Assembly: GCA_002483085.1 (NCBI GenBank)
Contig: DLHF01000046.1
Span: forward strand, 97,739-161,738
Direction of reading: 5' to 3'
Source: Ignavibacteria bacterium UBA7675
GTDB lineage: Bacteria; Bacteroidota; Ignavibacteria; Kapaibacteriales; UB7675
Length of the DNA: 64,000 nucleotides
Shown here: piece after piece, positions 35,407 to 43,738 of the stretch
How positions within the stretch are numbered: the stretch's first letter is position 1
Layout of the letters: each line of letters starts with the position of its first letter
Made by a program: the position numbers and the translations under genes
The notes under the pieces: model-generated
What the model was told of the DNA's origin: nothing
What the model saw: the letters and a program-made list of their open reading frames with translations, nothing else
Databases searched by the model: none

Positions 35407-35910
35407 CTACTGTCCATCTGGGTACTTCTTCGGGTACTCGAACAAGCGCAGACGACCTATAGCATCCCGGACATCGCTCCAGCGCTGTATATCAAGATCA
35501 ATAAACGCAATACCCGCCGTCGGCACATTGTCGAGCCTAGCACCCGTAAGCAGGTTCACAAGGTGCGTAAGCCCTGGATTATGGCCCACAAGCAGTACTG
35601 TATCAGGATAGTCGCTCCATTCCCCCACAACATCAGCGATTTGCCGCGCCGACGCATCATAGAGCCGTCTGTCGGTTGTAACACGAGCAGCCGGATAGCC
35701 TATAGCTTCAGCCACGACCAAAGCCGTGGAAAGAGCACGCACCGCCGGGCTGCTCACAATCATCCCGGGCTCCACAGCATTGTGCTTTAGAAAAGCACCC
35801 ATAAACGGAGCGTTGCGCCTGCCACGATCATTGAGCGGCCTGTCGAAATCATCGAGAGCAGTATCTTCCCAGCTCGATTTTGCGTGCCGCATGAGCAGAA
35901 GAGTTTTCAT
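35407..35910 (-). CDS. sixA: SixA-type phosphohistidine phosphatase
   Basis: Histidine phosphatase of 167 aa. The catalytic RHG-type motif is LLMRHAKSSW (residues 4-13) with the SixA-typical DDFDRPLNDRGRRNAP after it. The second catalytic His is in LLVGHNPGLTHLVN. SixA removes phosphate from phosphohistidine in His-containing phosphotransfer proteins; the target here is unknown. The ATG at 35910 is chosen because the motif starts within five residues, as in homologues; the frame is open eight codons further. It is convergent with the small membrane protein gene. Confidence 0.88.
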   Translation of the reverse strand: MKTLLLMRHAKSSWEDTALDDFDRPLNDRGRRNAPFMGAFLKHNAVEPGMIVSSPAVRALSTALVVAEAIGYPAARVTTDRRLYDASARQIADVVGEWSDYPDTVLLVGHNPGLTHLVNLLTGARLDNVPTAGIAFIDLDIQRWSDVRDAIGRLRLFEYPKKYPDGQ

Positions 35911-36353
35911 CGTATTCTCCATTGTCCAAATCATCTACATACTGGCTCTGCCAGCTTGTTGTTCAGCAGCCAGCGCAAAGCACAAGATGCTCCCCTGTGC
36001 TCTGCGATGTGCCTACCAAGTACCATTTGTGCAGCACAAAATACCACATACTACTGGCTGCATGGAACAAAAATCGCCGTGGTGCGTTTATACGCCAAAT
36101 TCTCCATTCACACCGGAGAATTGGCAATCTACGGCAGCCAATTTAGAAGCATCTGCCCCACCCGTATATCGAGATCGGAACAGGTGTTATGAATTGCTAA
36201 TTTCGGCGGCGAAAAAAAAAACTTCTGTCTACGAAAATTTGTCGTATATTGCCATACGATGCCGCCGGCACGGGCGGCACGTGGTGGGTCTTCTGTAGTA
36301 AATGAGTGATAGTGCAAGATCCCACTTTCCAACGTGCCTGTTATGAGGTTTCT
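35911..36353. other. Divergent gap with structured leader of the RRM gene
   Basis: The right part (36242-36279) carries two adjacent hairpins in the presumed leader of the RNA-binding-protein gene. The left part (35911-36240) holds overlapping short ORFs with no recognisable features; I see no repeat copy here. Confidence 0.4.
36242..36279 (+). promoter_or_regulatory. Tandem hairpins in leader of RRM protein gene
   Basis: TCGTAT/ATACGA (36242-36259) is followed directly by TGCCGCC/GGCGGCA (36260-36279), about 75 nt before the ATG. Leaders of cold-inducible RNA-binding genes are often structured. No T-run follows, so these are not terminators. Confidence 0.4.
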
Positions 36354-36692
36354 ATGAATATCTACGTTGGGAATCTTCCCTACAACTGCAACGAGGACCA
36401 ACTGCGTTCTCTGTTCGAGGAATACGGCAATGTAACGTCCGTATCCGTCATTGCAGACAAATTCACCGGTAAATCACGTGGCTTTGGCTTCGTTGAAATG
36501 GCTGACAGCGGTTCAGCTCGCGAAGCTATCGAAGCTCTGAATGGCGCCGACTTTGGAGGACGTACGCTCGTTGCAAGTGAAGCGCGACCCCGTGAAGAAC
36601 GCCCCCGGGGCGGGTTCGGTGGTGGCCGTAATGGCGGCGACCGCGATGGTGGTTATCGCGATGGAGGTTTCCGCGGCAAACCGCGTTACTGA
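36354..36692 (+). CDS. RRM-domain RNA-binding protein
   Basis: A 112-aa protein with one RNA-recognition motif: RNP2 is IYVGNL at residues 3-8, RNP1 KSRGFGFVEM near 40-49, and the GRTLVASEARP strand ends the domain. The tail is an RGG-like glycine/arginine-rich segment (GGFGGGRNGGDRDGGYRDGG). This is the small glycine-rich RNA-binding family of Bacteroidota and cyanobacteria, often cold-induced. The ATG at 36354 places RNP2 at the N-terminus as in homologues. A structured leader lies upstream and a terminator downstream, so the gene is probably monocistronic. Confidence 0.95.
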   Translation: MNIYVGNLPYNCNEDQLRSLFEEYGNVTSVSVIADKFTGKSRGFGFVEMADSGSAREAIEALNGADFGGRTLVASEARPREERPRGGFGGGRNGGDRDGGYRDGGFRGKPRY

Positions 36693-36734
36693 TATCGGCA
36701 ATAATTTTCAGGTGACAATAGCAATGTTGCAATC

Positions 36735-36768
36735 GAAGGCATCCACAAGGATGCCTTCTCTCGTTTTA
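36735..36768 (+). terminator. Terminator of the RRM gene
   Basis: Perfect 10-bp stem GAAGGCATCC/GGATGCCTTC with loop ACAA (36735-36758), followed by TCTCGTTTTA. Confidence 0.85.
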
Positions 36769-37029
36769 GCCCGGACTTCTCTGGTTCTGCTCGGCGCTTC
36801 CCAAGCACAGTTCCACACGAAATAGCTACAAAGCGCAATTCCAGCAGCTTCAGTACTCCACCAGCAGCATATAGCCGAATAACGATATCGTAATAATTTC
36901 ACTATGTGGGGAAAATATTTTTTTGCCAAACGCGCTTTTCGCATTATCTTGAGCACGGGTTGAACTGAACACTCACGGCAGAATCAGTACATAATCATCA
37001 TTTTACTTACTCACCCGAAAGGTAATCGT

Positions 37030-37797
37030 ATGCCAACTGGTTTCATCGTACATACTGCGAATTCTAAAACGCTGTGGCGAAAGGACGATTTCCCTCATTT
37101 TCTCAAGACCGGTCCTATTCCACCCCGTTTTCGCTACTTCCACAGTATTCTCTCGAATACTTCGTTTTCCCACGCCCCATCCGTGCTGGATGTAGGGTGT
37201 GGCAATGGATTTATGGCCGAGCATTTTGCAGCGGCAGGATACTCCATAACAGGTGTAGATCCCTCGGTGGAGGCGATTGAAACAGCCCGGGAGCATACCG
37301 ACCGCATTGGCCTTTCTATTCCCTACTCGATAGCTCCCTCCGACATGCTCCCCTTCGGCGATGCGTCGTTTGATGCTGTTGTATGCTGCGATGTATTGGA
37401 GCACACATCGGGCGCAGGCGCTATACTTGCAGAGATTGCCCGTGTCTTGCGCCCCGGCGGCCTACTGCTGTACTCTACAATCAACCGCACGCTAAAAAGC
37501 AAGATAGCCGCGGGCAGTGTGCAGGACTGGCTCTGGACGCGAATTGCGGATATGCCGCTGTACGACTGGAAACTATTTATCACACCTGCGGAACTCGCAG
37601 TACATATCAGAAAAGCGGGTCTGGAACTTCGCGGCAGCGTAGGGCTTCAGCCACGCATTTCTTCTCTGTCGTTGTTGCGGCTGATGAATAAGCTCCACCG
37701 AAGAGCTATGACATACGCGGAATTTGGTAAACGATGCCGTTTAGGTACGACCGACAATCTGGCAGTGTCGTATATGGGGTACGCAGTAAAAGCATAG
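37030..37797 (+). CDS. Class I SAM methyltransferase, UbiG-like
   Basis: A 255-aa methyltransferase. AdoMet motif I is VLDVGCGNGFMAEHFA (near residue 55), followed by GVDPSVEAIETA, CCDVLEHT and LRPGGLLLYSTINRT. The STINRT and MGYAVKA segments resemble UbiG/Coq3-type O-methyltransferases of quinone biosynthesis, but the characteristic mid-region is only partly matched. The substrate is therefore uncertain. The start at 37030 has a plausible GAAAGG ribosome site. A TTTG-N19-TATCTTGA sequence near 36923-36953 is a possible promoter. Apparently monocistronic. Confidence 0.8.
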   Translation: MPTGFIVHTANSKTLWRKDDFPHFLKTGPIPPRFRYFHSILSNTSFSHAPSVLDVGCGNGFMAEHFAAAGYSITGVDPSVEAIETAREHTDRIGLSIPYSIAPSDMLPFGDASFDAVVCCDVLEHTSGAGAILAEIARVLRPGGLLLYSTINRTLKSKIAAGSVQDWLWTRIADMPLYDWKLFITPAELAVHIRKAGLELRGSVGLQPRISSLSLLRLMNKLHRRAMTYAEFGKRCRLGTTDNLAVSYMGYAVKA

Positions 37798-37923
37798 GCG
37801 CAACCAGAGCGACTTTTGTTGCCCAGGAAGGAAAAAACTCAGATAGACACCAGTGTCGCCGATAGGACAGGTACACACTCGTCTGGCGATGTACCTTCTC
37901 GTGATACCAACTTTATCGCGCAT

Positions 37924-37953
37924 AAAAAACGCCGACGGAATATCCCGACGGCG
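37924..37953 (-). terminator. Terminator of the beta-helix gene
   Basis: Hairpin CGCCG...CGGCG (37930-37953), followed on the minus strand by TTTTTT. It starts 28 bp after the stop codon of the leftward beta-helix gene. Confidence 0.75.
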
Positions 37954-37980
37954 CCTGTTCTTCTGTAGCTCGACTTCTGG

Positions 37981-38829
37981 CTATTTTACAATCACACCCG
38001 GCCCTACAGGCCCGGTGAGCTGGCACTGCATGGCCACTACTGTCGACCCGTTCGCTGTTTGCAAGCAGTACTCAGTACCTTGGATATTGCATTGATTGAA
38101 CAGAAGGTTGCTTCCCGACCCGGGATTACCGCAACCGCCTACCGCTACGTAGTTGCTCGTAGCAGTGAGTGTAGACAGAACGACTTGATAGGTGCCGCCC
38201 GCTACCGACCACAATGCAATGGCAAATGAGCGCGGATTCTGCGCTTGTGCAATAAAAGTACAGTCGAATAGCGCAACAGTACACGAAGTACCCGGATCGA
38301 CATTTCCCCTATTGTTGACAACCGGCAGTATGGTACAAGCCGTCGAAGCACTGTCGTAGGCAATAGCTTTAACACCATAGCACGAAAAATCTGTAGCGCC
38401 TGTACAGTCGATGCACGCGTTCATCGTGTTGCCCGATGCGTAGGTCGACTCCACAGTAATAGCCGACAGACCAGAATTACTCGCAGCATGGACAGTAGCC
38501 GACGAGTCGGAATTGCCCCCCGGTGCAGAAATAATTGTGTAGTTATTTCCATGTTCGTCCTGTCCCGCTCCGTCCAGAGACACCCATGGCTTCATAGTAA
38601 TAACTTCGTTGTATGTGCCCGGCCCAATAAAAAGCACATACTGCTTCTGCTGGCTCGCATCGCTGATACTATTAATGGCGGCCTGGATAGAAGTAAAAAC
38701 AGCCCCGCCCGGGCTAACCACAATTTGATTGGCAGCGGCTGGCCCCTCAGCTTGCTGGCTCATAGATGTCAGAAAATCTCTTGAGGCTGGCGATACCATA
38801 TCCAAAAAGGCTTCAGGAAATTGTGTCAT
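37981..38829 (-). CDS. Pectinesterase-like right-handed beta-helix protein, no signal peptide
   Basis: A 282-aa protein. Residues about 35-110 match the start of a pectin-esterase/pectate-lyase-type beta-helix: VSPGGAVFTSIQAAINSI, YVLFIGPGTYNEVITM, VSLDGAGQD. The remainder is a run of short strands with many Ser, Thr, Cys and Gly residues, ending in LTGPVGPGVIVK. The esterase Asp pair is not evident, so it may be a binding or structural helix rather than an enzyme. The N-terminus (MTQFPEAFLDMVSPASRDFL) is not a signal peptide, which is odd for this fold and suggests either a cytoplasmic role or a non-Sec export route. Flanked by a terminator and repeat copy 11. Confidence 0.75.
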   Translation of the reverse strand: MTQFPEAFLDMVSPASRDFLTSMSQQAEGPAAANQIVVSPGGAVFTSIQAAINSISDASQQKQYVLFIGPGTYNEVITMKPWVSLDGAGQDEHGNNYTIISAPGGNSDSSATVHAASNSGLSAITVESTYASGNTMNACIDCTGATDFSCYGVKAIAYDSASTACTILPVVNNRGNVDPGTSCTVALFDCTFIAQAQNPRSFAIALWSVAGGTYQVVLSTLTATSNYVAVGGCGNPGSGSNLLFNQCNIQGTEYCLQTANGSTVVAMQCQLTGPVGPGVIVK

Positions 38830-39000
38830 AGATCAAAGGGATGAGCGTGAATAAATAGTTGATGGCGAAAATATACGCTTTTCGGCTCAATTTCCCCATA
38901 TATAGATGTCCCGTTCTATACACACTATCCATTAACATTCGGCAATATCACGCCGAGTAGGCTTCCCCTGTGGCGAAAGGCAGCGGGGCAACCTGCAAAC

Positions 39001-39055
39001 GGACTTGCGACCGGCAACAACGACGCGCCGTGCGTTCAAAAGAAGCCCGTGCTAC
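39001..39055 (-). repeat. Dispersed intergenic repeat, copy 11 (partial module A)
   Basis: CTTGCGACCGGCAACAACGA and AGCCCGTGCTAC correspond to inverted module A with several mismatches. It lies between the beta-helix gene and the PQQ-propeller gene, both on the minus strand. Confidence 0.6.
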
Positions 39056-39087
39056 ACATTTCCCGGCATCAACATTTGTGAAAGACA

Positions 39088-40374
39088 TCAGAACGGCAGG
39101 ATATCCCGAACGCCTGCGGTACCGACGAGCACTGTACCGAGCGATTCGATGGAAGCCAATACAATGACACCCTGCGCATCAACGGTGGGCTGTAAATTGA
39201 CAACAGGCATGGCGCCCAGCGATACAACATCGATGAAGGTGCCGTCGCGCATGATAAAATACAAACCTGTACTCGACCCCTTCGTACCCATAAATGCGAG
39301 ATTCTCACCGCTGATAAGCACTGGCGATGGAATGGCGAACTCATAATTCTTTTTCCAGAGCTCAGCACCCTGCGGGCTAATAGCAATCACCGAGCTCAGC
39401 GGAATGCCGAGAGCTGCGCGAAACCCCGCTACATAGATTGTCCCATCGCGCGCAATAGAAACACCACGTGGTGTAATCTTTACTTCTCTCGACCACTGAA
39501 TACGCCCCATCCTATCAATTTTGTGCAGAACCGATACGCGAATGTTGTCGGCCTGGCGTATCCCCGTCACAATAACTGCATTGTCGGCCACTACAGGTGT
39601 TTTAATCAGGCGCGTTCCCTCAAAAGCGAGAGCCCACAACTGTTTGCCCTGAGCTGTAAGCGCGAGAAGCGAGTCGGTACCGTCAAATTCATTGTGCGAA
39701 AGCGCGATATAGATATTGCCATCGCCATCGGCAGCAAAGGTCTTTGTAGGCGACAGCGTGGAGGAACGACGCCACAACACCTTGCCATCGAACGAAACTT
39801 TGGCAACATTGCCATCGCTTGAAGCTGCTACTACACCGTCGCTCACAGCCAGAAGATCGGAGTAAGTAATCATCGAACCCGCACGGAAAACAGAGAGGCG
39901 CCAGCGCTGCTTGCCTTTGGAATCGAACGAGGTAAGAGCGCCGTCGTTGCCGACGACATACACATTATCCGAGGCATCACCACACATTGCAGCAGCCGGA
40001 AGAGCCTTTCCTGCCAGCGTACTTTTCCATAGAAGCAAGTATTCAACAACACGCGCTACGGCGCCGTCGTTGGTGCCTATGCACACGTCGCCTTCAGCCA
40101 TCACAAGCGGCGGCGTAATAGCGCCGGGCAATGTAGAATCATTGTCGAGCTCTACTATTTTTTTCACTGGCGAAGTTTTGGAGAATGCCTCAACAAACTC
40201 AAAAGAGCCGCAACGGGCTCTGCCCCCGTACAGGTTGATCTTCTCCGGTTCGAGTTTTACACCGTCGGAACACGCAGCGCACAAAGTGAGTACGGCTACT
40301 GCACATATACCCGTTATCTTCCGTAGTATTTCCACTGCTGCTCTCCCTTGCTGCCTGAATACATGGTTAGTCAT
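39088..40374 (-). CDS. PQQ-like beta-propeller protein, probable lipoprotein
   Basis: A 428-aa protein. After a basic N-terminus there is a hydrophobic segment ending TLCAACSDG, a near-lipobox with Cys at about 35, so a lipid-anchored envelope protein is likely though the -3 residue is atypical. The rest is a PQQ-type propeller: repeated GxDGxL.SFDSKGKQRWR blades such as VVGNDGALTSFDSKGKQRW, ASSDGNVAKVSFDGKVLWRR and ALTAQGKQLWAL. The fold resembles BamB, but the sequence is not close enough to name it so. Its start overlaps the stop of cca by 8 bp, so the two are cotranscribed. Confidence 0.8.
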   Translation of the reverse strand: MTNHVFRQQGRAAVEILRKITGICAVAVLTLCAACSDGVKLEPEKINLYGGRARCGSFEFVEAFSKTSPVKKIVELDNDSTLPGAITPPLVMAEGDVCIGTNDGAVARVVEYLLLWKSTLAGKALPAAAMCGDASDNVYVVGNDGALTSFDSKGKQRWRLSVFRAGSMITYSDLLAVSDGVVAASSDGNVAKVSFDGKVLWRRSSTLSPTKTFAADGDGNIYIALSHNEFDGTDSLLALTAQGKQLWALAFEGTRLIKTPVVADNAVIVTGIRQADNIRVSVLHKIDRMGRIQWSREVKITPRGVSIARDGTIYVAGFRAALGIPLSSVIAISPQGAELWKKNYEFAIPSPVLISGENLAFMGTKGSSTGLYFIMRDGTFIDVVSLGAMPVVNLQPTVDAQGVIVLASIESLGTVLVGTAGVRDILPF

Positions 40375-41845
40375 TGTGGTTTTGTCCGTCCCCGCCGAGC
40401 CATTCTTCTTTGTGCTCTATCATGTACGCACGCGCAGCCTCGTATTCATTGGGAATAATCCCCTCCAATATTGCTTCTTCGATAGCGTGCTTGATAATCC
40501 CCACCGTGCGCGACGGCTTCAGGCCAAATACTTCCATGATTTCCTCCCCGCGTACAGGCGACTGGAAAGCTCGCAGCCTGTCCTTTTCCTGTACGTCGAG
40601 CACTTTGCTGAACACAACGTCGTAGTTCCGCAAGTACCGCTGAACCGACTGCGGATTCTTACTGGTAATATCAGCCCGGCACATAGTAAACAAATCTACA
40701 AGTGCATCATCGGCATGGGCGGCTAAGCGGCGAACAGCCGACTCAGTCACCCCCTCGCTTACCAACACCATCGGACGCTGGTGCAGGCGCACAATGCGCT
40801 GCACATAGGCCAAGTGGTGTAGCGGCAGCTTCATACGCCGGAAAATACGATCCTGCCAGCGCGCTCCGATCTCCTCGTGCCCGTGAAACGTCCATCCCAC
40901 ACCCGGAACAAATCGCTTTGTCTTTGGCTTGGCAATGTCGTGCATCAACGCCGCAAAACGCAGCCACAAATTGTCGCTCATCGCAGCCACATTGTCTACT
41001 ACCTGAAGCGTGTGTAGGAACACATCTTTGTGCCCGTACTCCTGGCGGCCTACCTGCACGAGCTCGATACCACCGAGCTGGTGCACTTCCGGGAAGACGT
41101 ATTTCATCAGCCCGGTGTCGTACAAAATTTTCAGGCCCGTGCTCGGTTTCGGCGAAGCCAGTATTTTCAAAAATTCATCAGTAATCCGCTCCTGCGAAAC
41201 AATCGTAATGCGCTGCGCCATGCCCGTCATCGCTTCAAGTGCTGCCGGATCAACGCGGTATTGCAACTGCGAGGCAAAGCGGGCTGCGCGCATCATACGC
41301 AGCGGGTCGTCGCTGAAAGTAACTACGGGGTCTAACGGCGTGCAAAGAAGGCCGCGCTCCATATCTTCGCGCCCTTCAAACAGGTCCACAAGTTCTCCAT
41401 AGGTAGAGGCGTTTACCGATATGGCCAGAGCATTAACAGTAAAATCGCGACGGCGCAAGTCGTCTTCCAATGTACCTTCGCTTACAATCGGCTTGCGCGA
41501 CTCGGGAGTGTACTCTTCTTTTCTGGTGCCGACAAACTCGCATTGATAGTCCCCAATGGGCACTAAGGCCGTGCGAAAGCGCTCGTACACCACAATTTTT
41601 GTGGAGAAGTGCTCGGCAACACAGCGCGCAAAAGCGAGCGCATCGCCAATCACGGTAAAATCAAGGTCTTTGCGCGCAGCCGAGCGCATGAAGTCGCGCA
41701 CGTAACCACCCACGATGTACAAGCGCACTCCGGCGGCGTCGGCAAGCTCACCGATAGATCGGAGAAAATCGTCGCGTAGTTCTACTGTACCGGCAACCGG
41801 CAATGATGGCAGTTCCGCCACTGTTTTGTTCTTGTGTTGAGGCAT
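40367..41845 (-). CDS. cca: tRNA nucleotidyltransferase/poly(A) polymerase family with HD domain
   Basis: A 492-aa class II nucleotidyltransferase that adds or repairs the 3' CCA of tRNAs. The NTase core has YIVGGYVRD, the metal carboxylates DLDF (near residue 59), and LRRRDFTVNALAI for nucleotide selection. RMMRAARFASQL and the following helices form the RNA-binding part. An HD phosphohydrolase domain follows (ALMHDIAKP, FHGHEEIGA, VRLHQRP), as in bacterial CCA enzymes that can process 2',3'-cyclic phosphates. Lineages with separate CC- and A-adding enzymes share this layout, so the exact specificity is open. It overlaps the downstream PQQ-propeller gene. Confidence 0.92.
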   Translation of the reverse strand: MPQHKNKTVAELPSLPVAGTVELRDDFLRSIGELADAAGVRLYIVGGYVRDFMRSAARKDLDFTVIGDALAFARCVAEHFSTKIVVYERFRTALVPIGDYQCEFVGTRKEEYTPESRKPIVSEGTLEDDLRRRDFTVNALAISVNASTYGELVDLFEGREDMERGLLCTPLDPVVTFSDDPLRMMRAARFASQLQYRVDPAALEAMTGMAQRITIVSQERITDEFLKILASPKPSTGLKILYDTGLMKYVFPEVHQLGGIELVQVGRQEYGHKDVFLHTLQVVDNVAAMSDNLWLRFAALMHDIAKPKTKRFVPGVGWTFHGHEEIGARWQDRIFRRMKLPLHHLAYVQRIVRLHQRPMVLVSEGVTESAVRRLAAHADDALVDLFTMCRADITSKNPQSVQRYLRNYDVVFSKVLDVQEKDRLRAFQSPVRGEEIMEVFGLKPSRTVGIIKHAIEEAILEGIIPNEYEAARAYMIEHKEEWLGGDGQNHND

Positions 41846-41894
41846 ATTCCTGTGTGCAGAGAGAGCCGCGCGCAGTGCGCCCGGAAAATGTCCG

Positions 41895-42188
41895 CTATCG
41901 CTTTCCGCTGCGGCCTATAAATTTTTTCAACATACCAACAATGGTACTGGGCTGCTGGCGCCCGGTCTCGCGCAATGCCTGAAGTTTTCGCTGCACTTCA
42001 TCGCTGCGCTCGCTTTCCTGCTTTTGTACAGTCTTCGCAGGTAGTTGCGGCTGAGGTTGTTGCAGTTGCTTTGGCTTTTCGGCCTGTGCACCGCCACGCC
42101 GCGCAGGAGGCAGTTCAAGATCCGGCCTTGCCTTGCGAAATGCTTCGCGCATTTCTTCCAAGAGCTTTAGTCGTTGTTCATCGGTCAT
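41895..42188 (-). CDS. Hypothetical basic protein
   Basis: A 97-aa protein of unknown family. The N-terminal helix (DEQRLKLLEEMREAFRKARP) is followed by a Gln/Pro/Lys-rich linker and a C-terminal helix (TIVGMLKKFIGRSGKR). It begins 1 bp after the stop of the potassium-channel gene and has a strong ATG, so it is likely translated from the same message. The low-complexity middle makes homology hard to judge. A role as an accessory to the channel is only a guess from position. Confidence 0.55.
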   Translation of the reverse strand: MTDEQRLKLLEEMREAFRKARPDLELPPARRGGAQAEKPKQLQQPQPQLPAKTVQKQESERSDEVQRKLQALRETGRQQPSTIVGMLKKFIGRSGKR

Positions 42189-42189
42189 G

Positions 42190-43233
42190 TTATTCTCCGT
42201 GGGAAATACCGTTGCGGAAAAAACCGTGAATTTGCTGCATGTGTACGCCCGATGCTGCGATAATCAACACCGAACCCGGTTCGACAACTGTTTGCGGCCC
42301 GGGCGGAAATTCTATCTCCTGGTTCGGATGTTTTACAGCGAGTATCAGACAGTTAAACCGCCCTGCAATGTCGAAGTCTCCAAGCCTACACCCGGCCAGC
42401 GTATGGCCAGCATTCAGCGTAAACTCTGCGATGGAAATATCGATAGCCAGCTTCTGCGTTACTAAGTCGAACGAATCGATAAGGCTCTGCTGCAACAGCA
42501 TGTGCGTAAGCCGTACAGCCCCTATTTCGTAGGGCGATAAAATCGCATTGGCTCCTGCGCGCTTCAGCTTTGGCTCGGTAGTCATGTTGTCGGCACGCGC
42601 TACAATGTGCAATTTCTCGTTGAGCCCACGCGCTGTAAGCACCACAAACACATTCGATGCGTCATCGTCCAGTGCTGTTACTAATCCAATAGCATTCTTT
42701 ATCCCGGCGCGAAGGAGCACTACTTCATCGGCGGCATCGCCCGGCACCACCGGAATACCCTCCTTTTGCAGTTCCATCAAGCGCTTGCGGTCGATGTCGA
42801 TAACCACATAAGGCTTTTTGAGCTGCCGCAGTTCGACCACAATACGCCGTCCCGTTCGGCCATAGCCACAAACGATATAATGCCTGTTCATGGTGCGAAG
42901 TTGAGCGTTGATAATTTTCTGGGTCAGCACTTCCGATAGCAGTACCTTCTCAGCGAGAATGGTAAGCGAGTAAAACGCTGTGCCCACTCCAAAGAACAGA
43001 TAACCCATCGTAAAAATACGTCCCGCAGTCGTAAGCGGCTGCACTTCAAGGTAGCCTACTGTCGTAAGCGTTATCACCGACATGTACAACGCATCCAACC
43101 ACGGCCAGTCTTCAATAATCATATAGCCCGCTGTTCCGATGACTGGCAGAAACAGGAGCACAATGAAAATAAAGGCTATTCTGCTGTGATAAAGCCGTGC
43201 CAGCAGACGGGCAGCATGATGCATTATAGCCAC
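42190..43233 (-). CDS. Potassium channel protein with RCK (TrkA-N/TrkA-C) domains
   Basis: A 347-aa inner-membrane channel. It has two transmembrane helices (FIFIVLLFLPVIGTAGYMI and FTMGYLFFGVGTAFYSLTIL) around a pore loop ITLTTVGYLEVQPL. The filter reads TVGYLEV instead of TVGYGD, a variant known in this MjK2/Kch-like group. The cytoplasmic part starts with HYIVCGYGRTGRRI, a Rossmann TrkA-N domain with an acidic residue ending strand 2 (VVIDID), and a TrkA-C domain from about 245 (AIDISIAEFTLNAG...). The nucleotide or ligand gating the channel is not known. Followed directly by the small basic ORF. Confidence 0.92.
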   Translation of the reverse strand: MAIMHHAARLLARLYHSRIAFIFIVLLFLPVIGTAGYMIIEDWPWLDALYMSVITLTTVGYLEVQPLTTAGRIFTMGYLFFGVGTAFYSLTILAEKVLLSEVLTQKIINAQLRTMNRHYIVCGYGRTGRRIVVELRQLKKPYVVIDIDRKRLMELQKEGIPVVPGDAADEVVLLRAGIKNAIGLVTALDDDASNVFVVLTARGLNEKLHIVARADNMTTEPKLKRAGANAILSPYEIGAVRLTHMLLQQSLIDSFDLVTQKLAIDISIAEFTLNAGHTLAGCRLGDFDIAGRFNCLILAVKHPNQEIEFPPGPQTVVEPGSVLIIAASGVHMQQIHGFFRNGISHGE

Positions 43234-43323
43234 GTGATGTCTCTAAAAAGCTCACAAACTGCCAGCAATATACCTATTTCCCGGAAGTTGTCTAATCTTC
43301 AACCCACACTCTACCGCTCTGGT

Positions 43324-43553
43324 GCGCTACGGCCTCTGCCCTCGCTGTTGGTCTCTGCACCGCGCTGCACATCCGCCGCATGGCTTTGCGACCTCTACCG
43401 CAGACATTGGGGACTCAGTCGGCACCACACGCGCAGCACCATCGCGTAGACCAGCGGAAGCGCTTTCTTCCGGCGGCTGCCGCGTGGCCAACCACGCAAC
43501 GGATGTGCGACCGGTGACAGCGACGCGGCGCACCATCAGCGACGCCCGTGCCC
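43324..43553 (-). repeat. Dispersed intergenic repeat, copy 12 (modules B+A, inverted)
   Basis: Inverted full copy. Module B is at 43324-43383 (GTCTCTGCACCGCGCTGCAC inside), then a spacer of about 100 bp, then module A with TGCGACCGGTGACAGCGAC at 43506-43524 and GACGCCCGTGCCC at its end. Same two-module layout as copies 1, 3, 6 and 14 in the opposite orientation. Confidence 0.85.
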
Positions 43554-43635
43554 ATACCATTGGCTACACAGAACACTGCTCCACCAGGAAGCGACAAGCG
43601 CACCACAGCGCGAGATACAGCACAGAACCAATCGC

Positions 43636-43678
43636 AAAAAAAGAGGACTGTACCGCCGGGCGGACAATCCTCTTTTTT
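43636..43678 (-). terminator. Bidirectional-looking terminator after transketolase
   Basis: AAAAAAGAGGA ... TCCTCTTTTTT with additional inner pairs (TGT/ACA, CCGCC/GGCGG region). It ends the leftward transketolase operon and is symmetrical enough to work in either direction. Confidence 0.88.
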
Positions 43679-43738
43679 CATACTACGTACAGCCTGTGCT
43701 TATAGCGGCACAGCGCAGCGTTGGTACAGCCGTAGCGG

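Larger units (their letters stand above)
43234..43738. other. Gap holding repeat copy 12 and the tkt terminator
   Basis: About half of this 505-bp gap is repeat copy 12; the rest is the terminator for the transketolase operon and the potassium-channel leader. No gene is supported. Confidence 0.6.
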
